64,000 nucleotides of DNA, taken from Xanthomonas dyei (GTDB lineage: Bacteria > Pseudomonadota > Gammaproteobacteria > Xanthomonadales > Xanthomonadaceae). The stretch covers positions 62,001 to 126,000 of the forward strand of contig NZ_MDEE01000009.1 of the NCBI RefSeq assembly GCF_002939865.1, read 5' to 3'. The translations under genes were made by a program, and so were the position numbers. Below the pieces are notes generated by a model that was not told the origin of the DNA, did no database searches, and was given only the letters and a program-made list of their open reading frames with translations. Shown here one piece after another: positions 54,990-64,000 of the stretch. How positions within the stretch are numbered: position 1 is the first letter of the stretch; every line of letters begins with the position of its first letter.

Positions 54990-55019
54990 TTGCGTCGCCG
55001 CCCCGGTGGTCCCTAGTAT
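54990..55019 (+). promoter_or_regulatory. Candidate sigma-70 promoter of the cas operon
   Basis: TTGCGT (54990-54995) and TAGTAT (55014-55019) are separated by 18 bp and lie about 55 bp before the cas1 start. No other strong pair is seen in this gap. Confidence 0.55.
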
Positions 55020-55073
55020 CGAGCCTCAACGCAGTGATGACTGCCCGGGCAGCGAAAACGGAGTACATGGCAC

Positions 55074-56063
55074 ATGGAAGAACTGTCTGCTTCAGACCTC
55101 AAAACCATCCTGCACTCCAAGCGCGCCAACATTTATTACCTCCAGCACTGCCGGGTACTGGTCAATGGCGGGCGGGTCGAGTATGTGACCGACGCAGGCA
55201 AGCGTTCGCTGTATTGGAATATCCCTATCGCCAACACCACCACCGTGCTGCTAGGCACGGGCACGTCCATCACCCAGGCGGCGATGCGCGAGCTGGCCAA
55301 AGCGGGGGTACTGGTCGGTTTTTGCGGCGGAGGCGGCACGCCGTTGTTCTCGGCCAACGAGATGGACGTGGAAGTGGCGTGGTTTTCGCCGCAGAGCGAG
55401 TATCGCCCCACCGAGTATCTGCAGGCCTGGGTATCGTTCTGGTTCGATGACGACTTGCGCCTGATGGCGGCCAAAGCGTTCCAGCAGGCGCGCGCGGTAC
55501 GAATCGGCCAACAGTGGCAGCAGCGCGCACTCAGGGAGGCCGGCTTTACACCCGACGCGACAAGGCTGGATGCCCTGCTGACCAAGACACGCCTCAACAT
55601 CGAACAGGCCCAGGACAATGCAGCACTGTTGACCGAAGAGGCCAGGCTCACCAAGGCCTTGTTCAAACTGGCGGTCGACACCGTTGGCTATGGTGAGTTC
55701 ACTCGCGCCAAGCGCGGTACCGGCGGCGACCCGGCCAATCGCTTTCTCGATCACGGCAATTATCTGGCTTACGGGCTGGGCGCTACGGCCAGCTGGGTAC
55801 TCGGCCTGCCGCACGGATTGGCAGTCCTGCATGGCAAGACGCGCAGAGGTGGCTTGGTGTTCGACATCGCCGACCTGATAAAGGACGCGAGCATCCTGCC
55901 GCAGGCATTTCTATCGGCAATGCGCGGCGATGACGAGCAGGCGTTTCGGCGCAACTGCATCGAATCGCTCACTCGCAGCGAGGCGCTGGATTTCATGCTG
56001 GACACGCTCAAGGCCGTCGCGTTGCAGACCGCGGCGGCAAGGCAGATGGATGCGACGCCGTGA
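55074..56063 (+). CDS. cas1: Cas1, type I-F
   Basis: A 329-residue Cas1 integrase of the I-F subtype. It starts MEELSASDLKTILHSKRANI and has the beta N-terminal domain up to about residue 110. A helical catalytic domain follows, with conserved Glu in FKLAVDTVGYGEFTRAKRG, His in FLDHGNYLAYGLGATAS, and Asp/Glu in VFDIADLIKDA. It joins new spacers to the array with Cas2. ATG 55074 is preceded by ACATGGCAC, a weak site. Its stop overlaps the start of the cas2-3 fusion. Confidence 0.96.
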   Translation: MEELSASDLKTILHSKRANIYYLQHCRVLVNGGRVEYVTDAGKRSLYWNIPIANTTTVLLGTGTSITQAAMRELAKAGVLVGFCGGGGTPLFSANEMDVEVAWFSPQSEYRPTEYLQAWVSFWFDDDLRLMAAKAFQQARAVRIGQQWQQRALREAGFTPDATRLDALLTKTRLNIEQAQDNAALLTEEARLTKALFKLAVDTVGYGEFTRAKRGTGGDPANRFLDHGNYLAYGLGATASWVLGLPHGLAVLHGKTRRGGLVFDIADLIKDASILPQAFLSAMRGDDEQAFRRNCIESLTRSEALDFMLDTLKAVALQTAAARQMDATP

Positions 56064-59000
56064 ACATCCTGCTGATCTCGCAATGCGACAAGCGTGCACT
56101 CACCGAAACGCGCCGAATACTGGACCAATTCGCCGAACGGCGTGGCGATCGTACCTGGCAGACTCCCATCACCGAAGCTGGCCTGACGACCCTACGTAAA
56201 CTGCTGCGCAAGACCGCGCGCAAGAACAGCGCCATCGCCTGCCATTGGATTCGGGGCCGCGACCATTCCGAGTTGCTTTGGATCGTCGGCGACGCACGGC
56301 GCTTCAATGCCGAAGGTGCAGTGCCCACCAATACCAGTAGGTGCAACATCCTGCGCCGCGAAGACGAAAACGACTGGCACACCGCCGAAGATATCCGCCT
56401 GCTCGCCCAGCTTGCCGCATTGCTGCACGATCTGGGCAAAGCCAGTATCGCTTTCCAGGCACGCCTGCGTGGAAACCTGCGCGAACGCAACCTGTATCGC
56501 CATGAGTGGGTTTCGCTGCGGCTGTTTCAGGCGTTTGTCGGCAACGACGACGATACCGGCTGGCTGCAACGCCTGGCCGCCCCGGATACGTTCGTCGAGG
56601 CAGACTGGATAGGCGATACGCGTTACCAACGCGATGGCATCGATGCGACCGTACGCCGTCCCTTCGTCGATCTGCCGCCGCTTGCCGCCGCCGTGGCCTG
56701 GCTGATCCTCACCCATCATCGGCTGCCAGTGGTGCCTGTCCAGCAGGAACACGGTGGACAGGCGTGGCTGGGCAAGCGGTCGCATACCTTCAACCCGACC
56801 TGGTTGGACACCCCGCTAGCGTTGGTGACGCACGACTGGAACGAGATCAAACAGCCCGCCGAGCCCAGCCACGCGCTGACGTACTGGACACCCGCCGGAC
56901 CATTGCCGGTGATGGAACCGAAATGGCGCGCGCAGGCCGCGCGGCTGGCCAAGCGCCTGCTTGCACTGCGCCAGCGCCGCGACGACAACTGGCTGGACAA
57001 TCCCTACGTGCTGCATCTTGCGCGACTGACATTGATGCTGGCCGACCATCATTACTCGGCACTCCCCAAAAGCTCCCCGCTACGCGTGCACGGCAATGGC
57101 AACACGCAGCTCTATGCCAATACAGATGCCGATGGCCTCAAGCAGCCATTGGATGAACACCTGCTCGGCGTCGCCCGAGATGCCGGCCTGATCGCGCATG
57201 CCCTGCCCGGCTTCGAGCGCCACCTGCCCAGGTTGGCCAACCATCGTGGCCTGCGCAAGCGCAGCGCCGATCCACGCTTTTCCTGGCAGGACAAGGCGTT
57301 CGACGCCGCTACCGTCATGCGCGAGGCGGCGCGCGAGCATGGCGCCTTCGTCGTCAACATGGCCTCGACCGGCTGCGGCAAGACCTTGGCCAACGCGCGC
57401 ATTCTGTACGCATTGGCCGATCCGCAGCAGGGCCTGCGCGCCACCTATGCGCTGGGCTTGCGCACGCTCACCCTACAGACCGGCCGCAGCTTCCGCACCG
57501 ACCTGCATCTTGGCGAGGACGAACTGGCCATTCGCGTCGGTGGCTCGGCCAGCCGCGCGTTGTTCGAGTTCTACGAGCGCAAGGCCGAAGCGCACGGCTC
57601 GGCGTCAGTGCAGGATCTGATCGACGAAGACAGCCATGTGCTCTACGAAGGCGTCACCACCGACCATCCACTGCTCTCACGTGCCTTGCACGACCCGGAC
57701 ATCGGCAAGCTGCTCTCGGCCCCGATGCTGGTCTGCACCGTGGACCACATGGTGCCGGCGACCGAAGCGTTGCGTGCCGGACGCCAGATCGCACCGATGC
57801 TGCGGTTGATGAGCGCCGATCTGATCCTCGACGAACTGGACGACTACGATCTCAACGACCTGCCCGCGCTGACCCGGCTGGTGCACTGGGCCGGCATGCT
57901 CGGCACGCGGGTGCTGCTGTCCTCGGCGACGCTACCGCCCTCGCTGGTCACAGGCATGTACCTGGCCTATCGCGCTGGCCGCCAGCAGTACCGGCGCAAC
58001 CGCGGTCAGGACGGCGCTCACGCCGACGCCGCGATCCAGATTCCCTGCCTGTGGAGCGACGAGTTCGGTGTGCAGGCAGCAGCATGCGTCAGCGGTAGCG
58101 GCTTTCTCGACCAGCACATGCAATTCGTGGAAAAACGCATCGCCACGCTCGTCAAGGCACCGGCCTTACGACGTGGCGACTTGCTGCCGCTGAACCTGCC
58201 ACGCAACCTGCCGGACACGCAGCTGTACGCGCAGTTCGCACCGCATGTCCGCGACGCCTGCCTGCGCCTGCACAACGCGCATGCCGAGCCGGATCCGGTC
58301 AGCGGCAAACGCATCAGCTTCGGGCTGGTGCGCATGGCCAATATCGAGCCGCTGTTCGACGTTGCACAGGCACTGCATGCAGCCGGCGCGCCGGAGGGCA
58401 CGCAGATCCACCTGTGCGTCTATCACGCCCGCTTTCCGCTGGTGCAGCGTTCGGCCATCGAACACCAACTCGACCAGGCCTTCAACCGGCGTGGCGATAG
58501 CAACGGCGTCTACCGCCTGCCGGGCATCCGGGCATTGATCGACGCGCATCCGGCAAGCGAGCAATTATTCGTGGTGCTGGCCTCGCCGGTGTGCGAAGTC
58601 GGCCGCGATTGGGATGCCGACTGGGCGGTGGCCGAGCCGTCCTCCATGCGTTCGCTGATCCAGCTGGCCGGGCGCGTGCAGCGCCATCGCGGCAAGCCCG
58701 GCACCGTGCCCAACGTGCTGATCTTCGATACCAACGTGCGGCATTTCCGCAAAGGCTGGCAGGATCGGCCGACTTACCTCAAACCAGGCTTCGAGAAAGA
58801 AACCATCAGGAGACAAGCAGGCGCGAGAGAGCCAGGCACATTCGAACTGAAAACGCCTTGGTTACGCGAACTGCTGCGCGAGGACGACTACCGTACGCTC
58901 AGCGCCATCCCACGCATTCGTCCGCGCCCCGACCACGCACAGTGGAAACCCCGCGAGCGCCTGGTGGATCTGGAGCAGGCGCGCATCGCGTACTGCATGT

Positions 59001-59443
59001 TGCCGCTTGCGAAAGACGGCAAGGCACTGGAGCCCGACCACGCCTTCGCCGCCTGGAAGTATCCCCAGGCCGCCCTCACCGGTGTGCTGCCGCAGCAGCA
59101 ACCGTTCCGCGACGACAGCCAGCGCCGCACCACCCTGGTCTTCCTGCCGGACGAAGACGATGTGCTGCGGCTGCATCGTGTCGAGCAATCCACGGACCAG
59201 CGTGGCGTGGACCTGTATGTGCGTATCGAACAGAGCCAGCGCCATGACGTCTCACTGGCATCGGCGCCGGGCATCGGCCCCTGGGGCCGGTTCGCGTTGA
59301 CGGACCTGCTCACCGAACAGGCCGAGTCGCTCGACCTGTCGCTGGAAGCGTGCGCCCGCAAGTTCACCACGGTGGAGGTTCCAACCAGCGAACAAGGCTG
59401 GCGGTATCACCCTTGGCTTGGGTTTGCGAAGCACAAAGGATAA
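56060..59443 (+). CDS. cas3: Cas2-Cas3 fusion, type I-F (Cas3f)
   Basis: An 1127-residue protein with GTG start at 56060 (GTGA overlap with cas1). The N-terminal ~90 residues are a Cas2-like domain (MNILLISQCDKRALTETRRI). An HD nuclease domain follows, with ALLHDLGKA (His123-Asp124). The SF2 helicase has Walker A STGCGKT (436-442), the DELDD box near residue 593, SSATLPPSL, and QLAGRVQRHRG. It unwinds and shreds target DNA after Cascade binding, and its Cas2 part ties adaptation to interference. All key motifs are intact. Confidence 0.97.
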   Translation: MNILLISQCDKRALTETRRILDQFAERRGDRTWQTPITEAGLTTLRKLLRKTARKNSAIACHWIRGRDHSELLWIVGDARRFNAEGAVPTNTSRCNILRREDENDWHTAEDIRLLAQLAALLHDLGKASIAFQARLRGNLRERNLYRHEWVSLRLFQAFVGNDDDTGWLQRLAAPDTFVEADWIGDTRYQRDGIDATVRRPFVDLPPLAAAVAWLILTHHRLPVVPVQQEHGGQAWLGKRSHTFNPTWLDTPLALVTHDWNEIKQPAEPSHALTYWTPAGPLPVMEPKWRAQAARLAKRLLALRQRRDDNWLDNPYVLHLARLTLMLADHHYSALPKSSPLRVHGNGNTQLYANTDADGLKQPLDEHLLGVARDAGLIAHALPGFERHLPRLANHRGLRKRSADPRFSWQDKAFDAATVMREAAREHGAFVVNMASTGCGKTLANARILYALADPQQGLRATYALGLRTLTLQTGRSFRTDLHLGEDELAIRVGGSASRALFEFYERKAEAHGSASVQDLIDEDSHVLYEGVTTDHPLLSRALHDPDIGKLLSAPMLVCTVDHMVPATEALRAGRQIAPMLRLMSADLILDELDDYDLNDLPALTRLVHWAGMLGTRVLLSSATLPPSLVTGMYLAYRAGRQQYRRNRGQDGAHADAAIQIPCLWSDEFGVQAAACVSGSGFLDQHMQFVEKRIATLVKAPALRRGDLLPLNLPRNLPDTQLYAQFAPHVRDACLRLHNAHAEPDPVSGKRISFGLVRMANIEPLFDVAQALHAAGAPEGTQIHLCVYHARFPLVQRSAIEHQLDQAFNRRGDSNGVYRLPGIRALIDAHPASEQLFVVLASPVCEVGRDWDADWAVAEPSSMRSLIQLAGRVQRHRGKPGTVPNVLIFDTNVRHFRKGWQDRPTYLKPGFEKETIRRQAGAREPGTFELKTPWLRELLREDDYRTLSAIPRIRPRPDHAQWKPRERLVDLEQARIAYCMLPLAKDGKALEPDHAFAAWKYPQAALTGVLPQQQPFRDDSQRRTTLVFLPDEDDVLRLHRVEQSTDQRGVDLYVRIEQSQRHDVSLASAPGIGPWGRFALTDLLTEQAESLDLSLEACARKFTTVEVPTSEQGWRYHPWLGFAKHKG

Positions 59444-59522
59444 TCGGGCGGTGCGTCTCACACGATGATTCCCAAAGCGGGTATCACATCGAAACACCGG
59501 AGCACCAACAAGGAGAGCATGG

Positions 59523-60884
59523 ATGACAGAACCAACAGAGAGAGTAGAACGCTTCCGCTCCGCCATCGCCGACTTCATCGAGACCCGGCGACTGGCCAAG
59601 CTGAAGGACAAGAAAGAGGAAGACGATACCGGCGCAGCATCGAAGTACGACTACGCAACCTGGCTGGCCGATGCAGCGCGCCGCGTCGGCCAGATCCAGG
59701 CCGTCACCCATGTGCTCAAGGCCACTCATCCCGACGCGCGCGGCAGCAGCCTGCACGTACCGCCCGACAGCCTGCCGCAGCATTCCGACATCGGCAGCCA
59801 TCTGTTGGGTGCGCACTGCGCACAGGACGTGGTGGGCAATGCCGCCGCGCTGGATGTCTTCAAGTTTCTCAAAATCGAGGTCGAAGGACAGGGCCTGCTG
59901 GCGTGGATGCAGGCCGGCGATAGCGCGCTGCGCGATGCGCTGCATCAGGACCCCGATATCGCTGTCAGCTGGATGCAGGCATTCGGCGCGCTGGCTCGCA
60001 GCGAGCCACAACTCCGCTCACACGGCATGGCCAAACAGGTCTACTGGCTGGTCGGCACGGATCCAGCCGATGACACCCACTACCACCTGCTGCAGCCGAT
60101 GTTCTCCAGCGCGCTGGCGCATGTCGTCCATGCCGAGATCCAGGACGCCCGCTTTGGCGAGACCAACAAGCTGGGCCGTCAGGCGCTGCGCGCCAAGCAA
60201 CCGCATGTCGGCAGCTATCGCGATTACCGCAATCTGGTGGCACGCAAACTCGGCGGGACCAAGCCACAGAACATCTCACAGCTCAACAGCGAACGCGGTG
60301 GCGTGAACTACCTGCTGGCCTCGCTGCCGCCGAGCTGGACACTGGAACATCCGCGCAGCCTGTTGAAGACCGAGTCGGCGATGGAGCGATTCGGCTACGG
60401 CAAGGAGGTACGCGCGCTAGTGAAGCAACTAGGCGACTTCCTGCTCGGCGATCCCACGCCCAACGACAAGACGCGCCAGACGCGTGAACGCATCGACCAG
60501 GCGCTTGGCGCGCAATTGGCGGTGTTCGCCAGCCAGACCCATGCCCGTTTCGCACCCGGCTGGACGCGCGATGCGGACTGCATGCTGCCGTTGGACGAAC
60601 AGCTGTGGCTGGACCCCGAGCGCACCGAACTGCCGGTGCGCCGCGACCCGCAGCACCCGGAGTGGACACACGACGACGACGCTTTCAACGCGGCCTATAC
60701 CTTCGGCGACTGGCCGGACCAGGTGGCAGCGCGCTTCGCCAACTGGGTCAATGCGCGGTTGCACACGATGGGGCTGACCGGTGTCGGCGACAGCGAATAC
60801 CGCCACTGGGCCAAGCAGGCGATCGTCGAGGCGACCTGGCCGGTGCCACTGCAGCGGCGTGCGCCCACTGGAGGCAAGGCATGA
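59523..60884 (+). CDS. csy1: Csy1 (Cas8f), type I-F Cascade
   Basis: A 453-residue Csy1/Cas8f large subunit, which with Csy2 binds the 5' end of the crRNA and recognises the CC PAM in I-F systems. It begins with a charged helical part (FRSAIADFIETRRLAKLKDK). SHLLGAHCAQDVVGNAAALD and NSERGGVNYLLASLPPSW are family stretches. AAGGAGAGC lies upstream of ATG 59523. The stop overlaps the csy2 start by 4 nt. Confidence 0.94.
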   Translation: MTEPTERVERFRSAIADFIETRRLAKLKDKKEEDDTGAASKYDYATWLADAARRVGQIQAVTHVLKATHPDARGSSLHVPPDSLPQHSDIGSHLLGAHCAQDVVGNAAALDVFKFLKIEVEGQGLLAWMQAGDSALRDALHQDPDIAVSWMQAFGALARSEPQLRSHGMAKQVYWLVGTDPADDTHYHLLQPMFSSALAHVVHAEIQDARFGETNKLGRQALRAKQPHVGSYRDYRNLVARKLGGTKPQNISQLNSERGGVNYLLASLPPSWTLEHPRSLLKTESAMERFGYGKEVRALVKQLGDFLLGDPTPNDKTRQTRERIDQALGAQLAVFASQTHARFAPGWTRDADCMLPLDEQLWLDPERTELPVRRDPQHPEWTHDDDAFNAAYTFGDWPDQVAARFANWVNARLHTMGLTGVGDSEYRHWAKQAIVEATWPVPLQRRAPTGGKA

Positions 60885-61891
60885 ACCGGTGCCCGATGGT
60901 CAGCCACCTGCTGGTGCTGCCGCACCTGCTCGTCCACAACGCGAATGCCGTCTCCAGCCCGCTCACCCACGGCTTCCCCTCGATGACAGCGTTTCTGGGG
61001 CTGATGTGGGCGCTGCAGCGCAAGGTCCACGCCGCCGGTTTGGAACTGAGGTTTCAGGCGATCGGCGCGGTCTGCCACGCGCACCAGGAACAGGTGACCG
61101 ACAGCGGCTTCGTCAAGGCCTTTCATCTGACCCGCAACCCGGTCGGCAAGGACGGCAAGACCGCCGCCATCGTCGAGGAAGGCCGCATCCACCTGGAGCT
61201 GAGCTTGGTGCTGGGCGTGTCCAGCCAACGCTGGCAGGACGACCCGCAGGCACAGCAGGCCGATACCGCCACGGTGGCAGACCTGCTCGCCGGCATGCGG
61301 ATCGCAGGCGGCAGCGTACGCCCGCCTGCGCAACCCTGGCGCCATCGCTACAAACCATGGACGCTGGACCTGACCGGCACCGAGGACGACCGCGCCACGC
61401 AATTCCGCAAGGCACGCCTGCGGCTGCTGCCAGGCTTCGCGCTGGTGGAACGCGCCGACCTGCTCGACGCCCGCCTGACCGAGTTGCGAGCCGCCGATCC
61501 CGATGCCACCGCACTGGATGCCTGGCTGTCGCTGGCGCGCATCAATTGGCGCTACCAAGACCAGGCCACGCCCGACGACACGCCCGGATGGACCAATGAC
61601 CGCACCGGGCGTGGCTGGACGGTTCCCATCCCGGTGGGCTACGGCGCCCTGGGCGATCTGCAGACGCCCGGCAGCGTGGTCAATGCGCGCGACACCAGTA
61701 CACCGTTCCGCTTCGTCGAGAGTCTGTACTCGCTCGGCCAGTGGATCAGCCCACACCGCCTGGACGCACCGCGGCAGTTGCTCTGGTACGCCAGCGGTGT
61801 GACCGAGCAGGAGATGTACCGCTGTCGCAACGACTTCGTTGCGGTGGCCGTTGACGATGAAACGCCAGACTTCACCTTCTCTTTCGACTGA
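60881..61891 (+). CDS. csy2: Csy2 (Cas5f), type I-F Cascade
   Basis: A 336-residue Csy2/Cas5f. Family features are [40 protein letters not shown], and the late [19 protein letters not shown]. It pairs with Csy1 at the 5' handle of crRNA. ATG 60881 overlaps the csy1 stop as ATGA after a GGAGGCAAGGC site. csy3 follows after 22 bp. Confidence 0.94.
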   Translation: MNRCPMVSHLLVLPHLLVHNANAVSSPLTHGFPSMTAFLGLMWALQRKVHAAGLELRFQAIGAVCHAHQEQVTDSGFVKAFHLTRNPVGKDGKTAAIVEEGRIHLELSLVLGVSSQRWQDDPQAQQADTATVADLLAGMRIAGGSVRPPAQPWRHRYKPWTLDLTGTEDDRATQFRKARLRLLPGFALVERADLLDARLTELRAADPDATALDAWLSLARINWRYQDQATPDDTPGWTNDRTGRGWTVPIPVGYGALGDLQTPGSVVNARDTSTPFRFVESLYSLGQWISPHRLDAPRQLLWYASGVTEQEMYRCRNDFVAVAVDDETPDFTFSFD

Positions 61892-61913
61892 CGTACGACA
61901 AGGAATTCCCAGC

Positions 61914-62951
61914 ATGGCAAACGAACTCAAGACCGCCTCCGTCCTCGCCTTCGAGCGCAAGCTCGACCCTTCCGACGCGCTGCTGTTTTCCGGCGCATGG
62001 GCAGCACGCACCACGTCCGCCGACTGGCAGCCGGTCAAACTGCGCGAAAAATCCGTGCGCGGCACCATTTCCAACCGTCTCAAGACCAAGGACCAGGACC
62101 CAGCCAAACTCGATGCCGCGATCGAAAACCCCAACTTGCAGACGGTGGACGTCGCGGCCCTGCCGCTGGATGCCGATACGCTGAAGGTGCAATTCACCCT
62201 GCGCGTACTGGGTGGCACCGGCACACCTTCGGCCTGCAATGCCGCCGACTACCGCAGCAAGCTCGCCACCACCGTCGCCGCTTACGTGCAGCAGCATGGC
62301 TTCGGCACGTTGGCCCAGCGTTATGCGGCCAACCTCGCCAACGGGCGCTTTCTGTGGCGCAACCGCATCGGTGCCGAGCAGGTGGAGGTGCAGGTGGCGC
62401 ACCTGAAGAACGGCGCCGCCGCAGCGCAGTGGACGTTCCAGGCGCACGATCACTCGCTGCGCAGTTTGCAGCCGCCGGGCGCCGAATCCGCAGATCTGGC
62501 CGCCCTGTCCTCGCTGATCGCCGAGGCGCTGGCGGGCAATACGCATCTTCTGCTGCAGGTCACCGCATTTGTGCGTGTGGGTGCGGGCCAGGAGGTGTTT
62601 CCCTCGCAGGAGCTCATTCTGGACAAGGGCAGCAGCAAGAAGAGTAAGACGCTCTATGCGGTCGGCGACGGCGACAACGCAGTGGCCGCGATCCATTCGC
62701 AGAAGATCGGCAATGCGTTGCGCACCATCGACACCTGGTACCCGGAGGCAGAAGACAACGGCCCCATCGCGGTTGAGCCATACGGCTCGGTCACTACCCA
62801 AGGCAAGGCGTACCGGCAGCCCAAGGCCAAGCTGGATTTCTACACGCTGCTTGATAGTTGGGTGCTCAAGGACAAACTCCCCGAGCCGGATCAGCAGCAC
62901 TTCGTGATTGCCACGCTGATCCGGGGCGGCGTGTTTGGCGACGCGGGCTGA
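61914..62951 (+). CDS. csy3: Csy3 (Cas7f), backbone subunit
   Basis: A 345-residue Csy3/Cas7f. It begins [20 protein letters not shown] and carries [20 protein letters not shown] and [20 protein letters not shown], typical of the subunit. The [10 protein letters not shown] end is also family-like. Six copies form the crRNA-binding backbone of the I-F surveillance complex. AAGGAATTCCCAGC precedes ATG 61914. Confidence 0.96.
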   Translation: MANELKTASVLAFERKLDPSDALLFSGAWAARTTSADWQPVKLREKSVRGTISNRLKTKDQDPAKLDAAIENPNLQTVDVAALPLDADTLKVQFTLRVLGGTGTPSACNAADYRSKLATTVAAYVQQHGFGTLAQRYAANLANGRFLWRNRIGAEQVEVQVAHLKNGAAAAQWTFQAHDHSLRSLQPPGAESADLAALSSLIAEALAGNTHLLLQVTAFVRVGAGQEVFPSQELILDKGSSKKSKTLYAVGDGDNAVAAIHSQKIGNALRTIDTWYPEAEDNGPIAVEPYGSVTTQGKAYRQPKAKLDFYTLLDSWVLKDKLPEPDQQHFVIATLIRGGVFGDAG

Positions 62952-62955
62952 CGCC

Positions 62956-63522
62956 ATGGACCATTATGTGGATCTCCAACTTCGTCCCGACCCGGAGCTT
63001 GCGCCGCATCAGCTGCTTAGCGGCCTGTATGGGCGCCTGCACCGCGCACTCGCGCAGCAGCAGCGCCAAGACGTTGGCGTGAGCTTTCCTCGCCATGACG
63101 CGCGCAAGCCGAGCCTGGGCACGCACCTGCGTCTGCATGGCGAGCAGGCCGGCCTACAGGCGTTGATGGCCAGCCCCTGGCTTCACGGCCTACTCGACCA
63201 TCTGGTGGTGTCGCCCGTGATGGCCGTTCCTGCCGATACCGAGCATCGGCGCGTCACACGTGTGCAGGCCAAGAGCAGCCCGTCGCGTCTGCGTCGTCGC
63301 GCAATGCGGCGTCATGGGATCGATGCCGAGGCAGCGACACAACGCATCCCGGATGCCGCAGCCGAACAATTGGCACTGCCCTTCGTGGTCATCGGCAGCC
63401 GCAGCACCGGACAAGCCTCGTTTCCGCTGTTCATTCGCCACGGCCCCCTCTTGTCCGAGGCGAAAATCGGCGGCTTCAATAGCTACGGCCTGAGCCAGGA
63501 AGCCACCGTGCCCTGGTTCTGA
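62956..63522 (+). CDS. cas6f: Cas6f (Csy4), crRNA endoribonuclease
   Basis: A 188-residue Csy4, near the size of the P. aeruginosa enzyme (187). His29 (GRLHRAL) and the Ser of SRSTGQ (Ser150) are the known catalytic residues. Arg102 and Gln104 (RVQAKS), which read the hairpin base, and the arginine-rich helix RLRRRAMRRH (111-120), which grips the stem, are all present. It cuts the repeat RNA at the 3' base of its hairpin and stays bound. The adjacent repeats carry the matching CTGCC/GGCAG stem. Confidence 0.97.
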   Translation: MDHYVDLQLRPDPELAPHQLLSGLYGRLHRALAQQQRQDVGVSFPRHDARKPSLGTHLRLHGEQAGLQALMASPWLHGLLDHLVVSPVMAVPADTEHRRVTRVQAKSSPSRLRRRAMRRHGIDAEAATQRIPDAAAEQLALPFVVIGSRSTGQASFPLFIRHGPLLSEAKIGGFNSYGLSQEATVPWF

Positions 63523-63568
63523 CCCTTTTTTATGGTCGGCAACAAGCTCGCTTTAGAATCAACCACTT

Positions 63569-63607
63569 GGCCGGCACCCCGTTGAAAGGGTGTCGGCCGT
63601 TGTTTGA
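63569..63607 (+). terminator. Terminator-like hairpin after cas6f
   Basis: GGCCGGCACCC (63569-63579) and GGGTGTCGGCC (63588-63598) pair over 11 positions with one G-U, followed by GTTGTTTG. It would separate the cas operon from the CRISPR leader. Confidence 0.7.
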
Positions 63608-63652
63608 TCGATTTCGCTATAGATATCAATACATTGGAGGACTTTTTCTCTT
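63608..63652 (+). promoter_or_regulatory. CRISPR leader, repeat-proximal part
   Basis: An AT-rich stretch leading straight into the first repeat, on the cas side. It contains the IHF-type site at 63624-63636, so new spacers should enter here and transcription should run rightward. Confidence 0.75.
63624..63636 (+). promoter_or_regulatory. IHF-binding site in the CRISPR leader
   Basis: TATCAATACATTG fits the IHF consensus WATCAANNNNTTR at every defined position. It lies 16 bp before the first repeat. IHF is needed for spacer integration in several type I systems, including I-F. Confidence 0.8.
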
Positions 63653-64000
63653 GTTCACTGCCGCGTAGGCAGCTCAGAAAAGACTAACAGTTTTCCGAAT
63701 GCGTTCATGAGTGTTCACTGCCGCGTAGGCAGCTCAGAAAGGCAGACATCCTGCCGAGCGAGTTCGCCGAACGTTCACTGCCGCGTAGGCAGCTCAGAAA
63801 GTCAGGTGGCCGATGAATTGCGCGACGAGTTCGTTCACTGCCGCGTAGGCAGCTCAGAAAGTATGTGTTTGCCGATGTGTCTAGATTAGTGCGTTCACTG
63901 CCGCGTAGGCAGCTCAGAAAATCCGGTGTAAACGCTGCGGCAACGGCTGATAGTTCACTGCCGCGTAGGCAGCTCAGAAAAGTAGTTCCGCCTGGTTTGG
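63653..64000 (+). CRISPR. Type I-F CRISPR array, leader end (continues past the window)
   Basis: Six identical 28-bp repeats at 63653, 63713, 63773, 63833, 63893 and 63953, with exact 60-bp periodicity. The five complete spacers are 32 bp each; a sixth is cut after 20 bp by the window edge. The repeat starts GTTCACTGCCGCGTAGGCAG and ends CTCAGAAA; CTGCC/GGCAG form the Csy4 hairpin around GCGTA. Identical repeats and the complete cas set suggest an active array. Spacer origins cannot be judged here. Confidence 0.98.

Noticed and set aside
63707..63889. Open frame with repeated peptide VHCRVGSSES through the CRISPR array
   Set aside because: It is only the translation of the 28-bp repeats and spacers; the 60-bp period is divisible by three, which keeps the frame open by chance.

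Overview
The window is GC-rich gammaproteobacterial chromosome, almost certainly Xanthomonas. The evidence: an ohrR-ohr pair whose sensor cysteines fall at the positions known for Xanthomonas OhrR (Cys22, Cys127, 153 residues); a PIP-box promoter in front of a candidate type III effector; a cyclase/GGDEF pair matching the cGMP to c-di-GMP pathway described in X. campestris; and short intergenic repeats. No rRNA, tRNA, prophage or complete insertion sequence was seen.

Layout. 1-4943: purine-breakdown operon (allantoate amidohydrolase end, pucG, puuE, hpxZ-like, uraD, an FAD enzyme, uraH), whose last six genes are joined by five consecutive 4-nt overlaps. 5177-12452: DUF1456 protein, a small unknown gene, a duplicated hrpB 5' end, a chemoreceptor, hrpB and a small membrane protein. 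12841-25920: housekeeping and stress genes (pseudouridine synthase, exported methyltransferase, two aldo/keto reductases and a quinone-type oxidoreductase, a stop-interrupted gene, a DUF2884 protein, the ohrR-ohr-esterase block with two operators, zapE, a hydrolase, a DMT transporter). 26021-27691: the repeat-containing candidate effector. 27857-31638: divergent COG0523 GTPase and MerC-like protein around a Zur-like box, then a secreted nuclease. 32076-35814: cytochrome c and an iron-type DUF4198/DUF3649/PepSY/DUF3325 cluster with a Fur-like site. 36016-36914: RES/Xre toxin-antitoxin pair. 37002-42786: TetR regulator and leucine/isovalerate genes liuA, liuB, liuD. 42889-44985: S9 peptidase lipoprotein.

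45205-50494 is the most unusual block: a SagB-like dehydrogenase, a nitrile-hydratase-leader-type RiPP precursor, a class III cyclase with TPR tail, and a cNMP-binding GGDEF protein. It joins a peptide-modification cassette to a cyclic-nucleotide relay, and the precursor and cyclase genes overlap tail to tail by 61 nt. 50688-54842: glyoxylate bypass (aceA, aceB) and a divergent LysR regulator. 55074-64000: a complete type I-F CRISPR-Cas system (cas1, cas2-3 fusion, csy1, csy2, csy3, cas6f), a leader with a consensus IHF site, and the first six repeats of an array that runs off the right edge.

Dispersed elements: three copies of a ~140-bp intergenic repeat with inverted-repeat ends (12603, 17830, 31936) plus a fragment near 4945; two heptamer tandem repeats (16960, 22987); and several strong hairpins.
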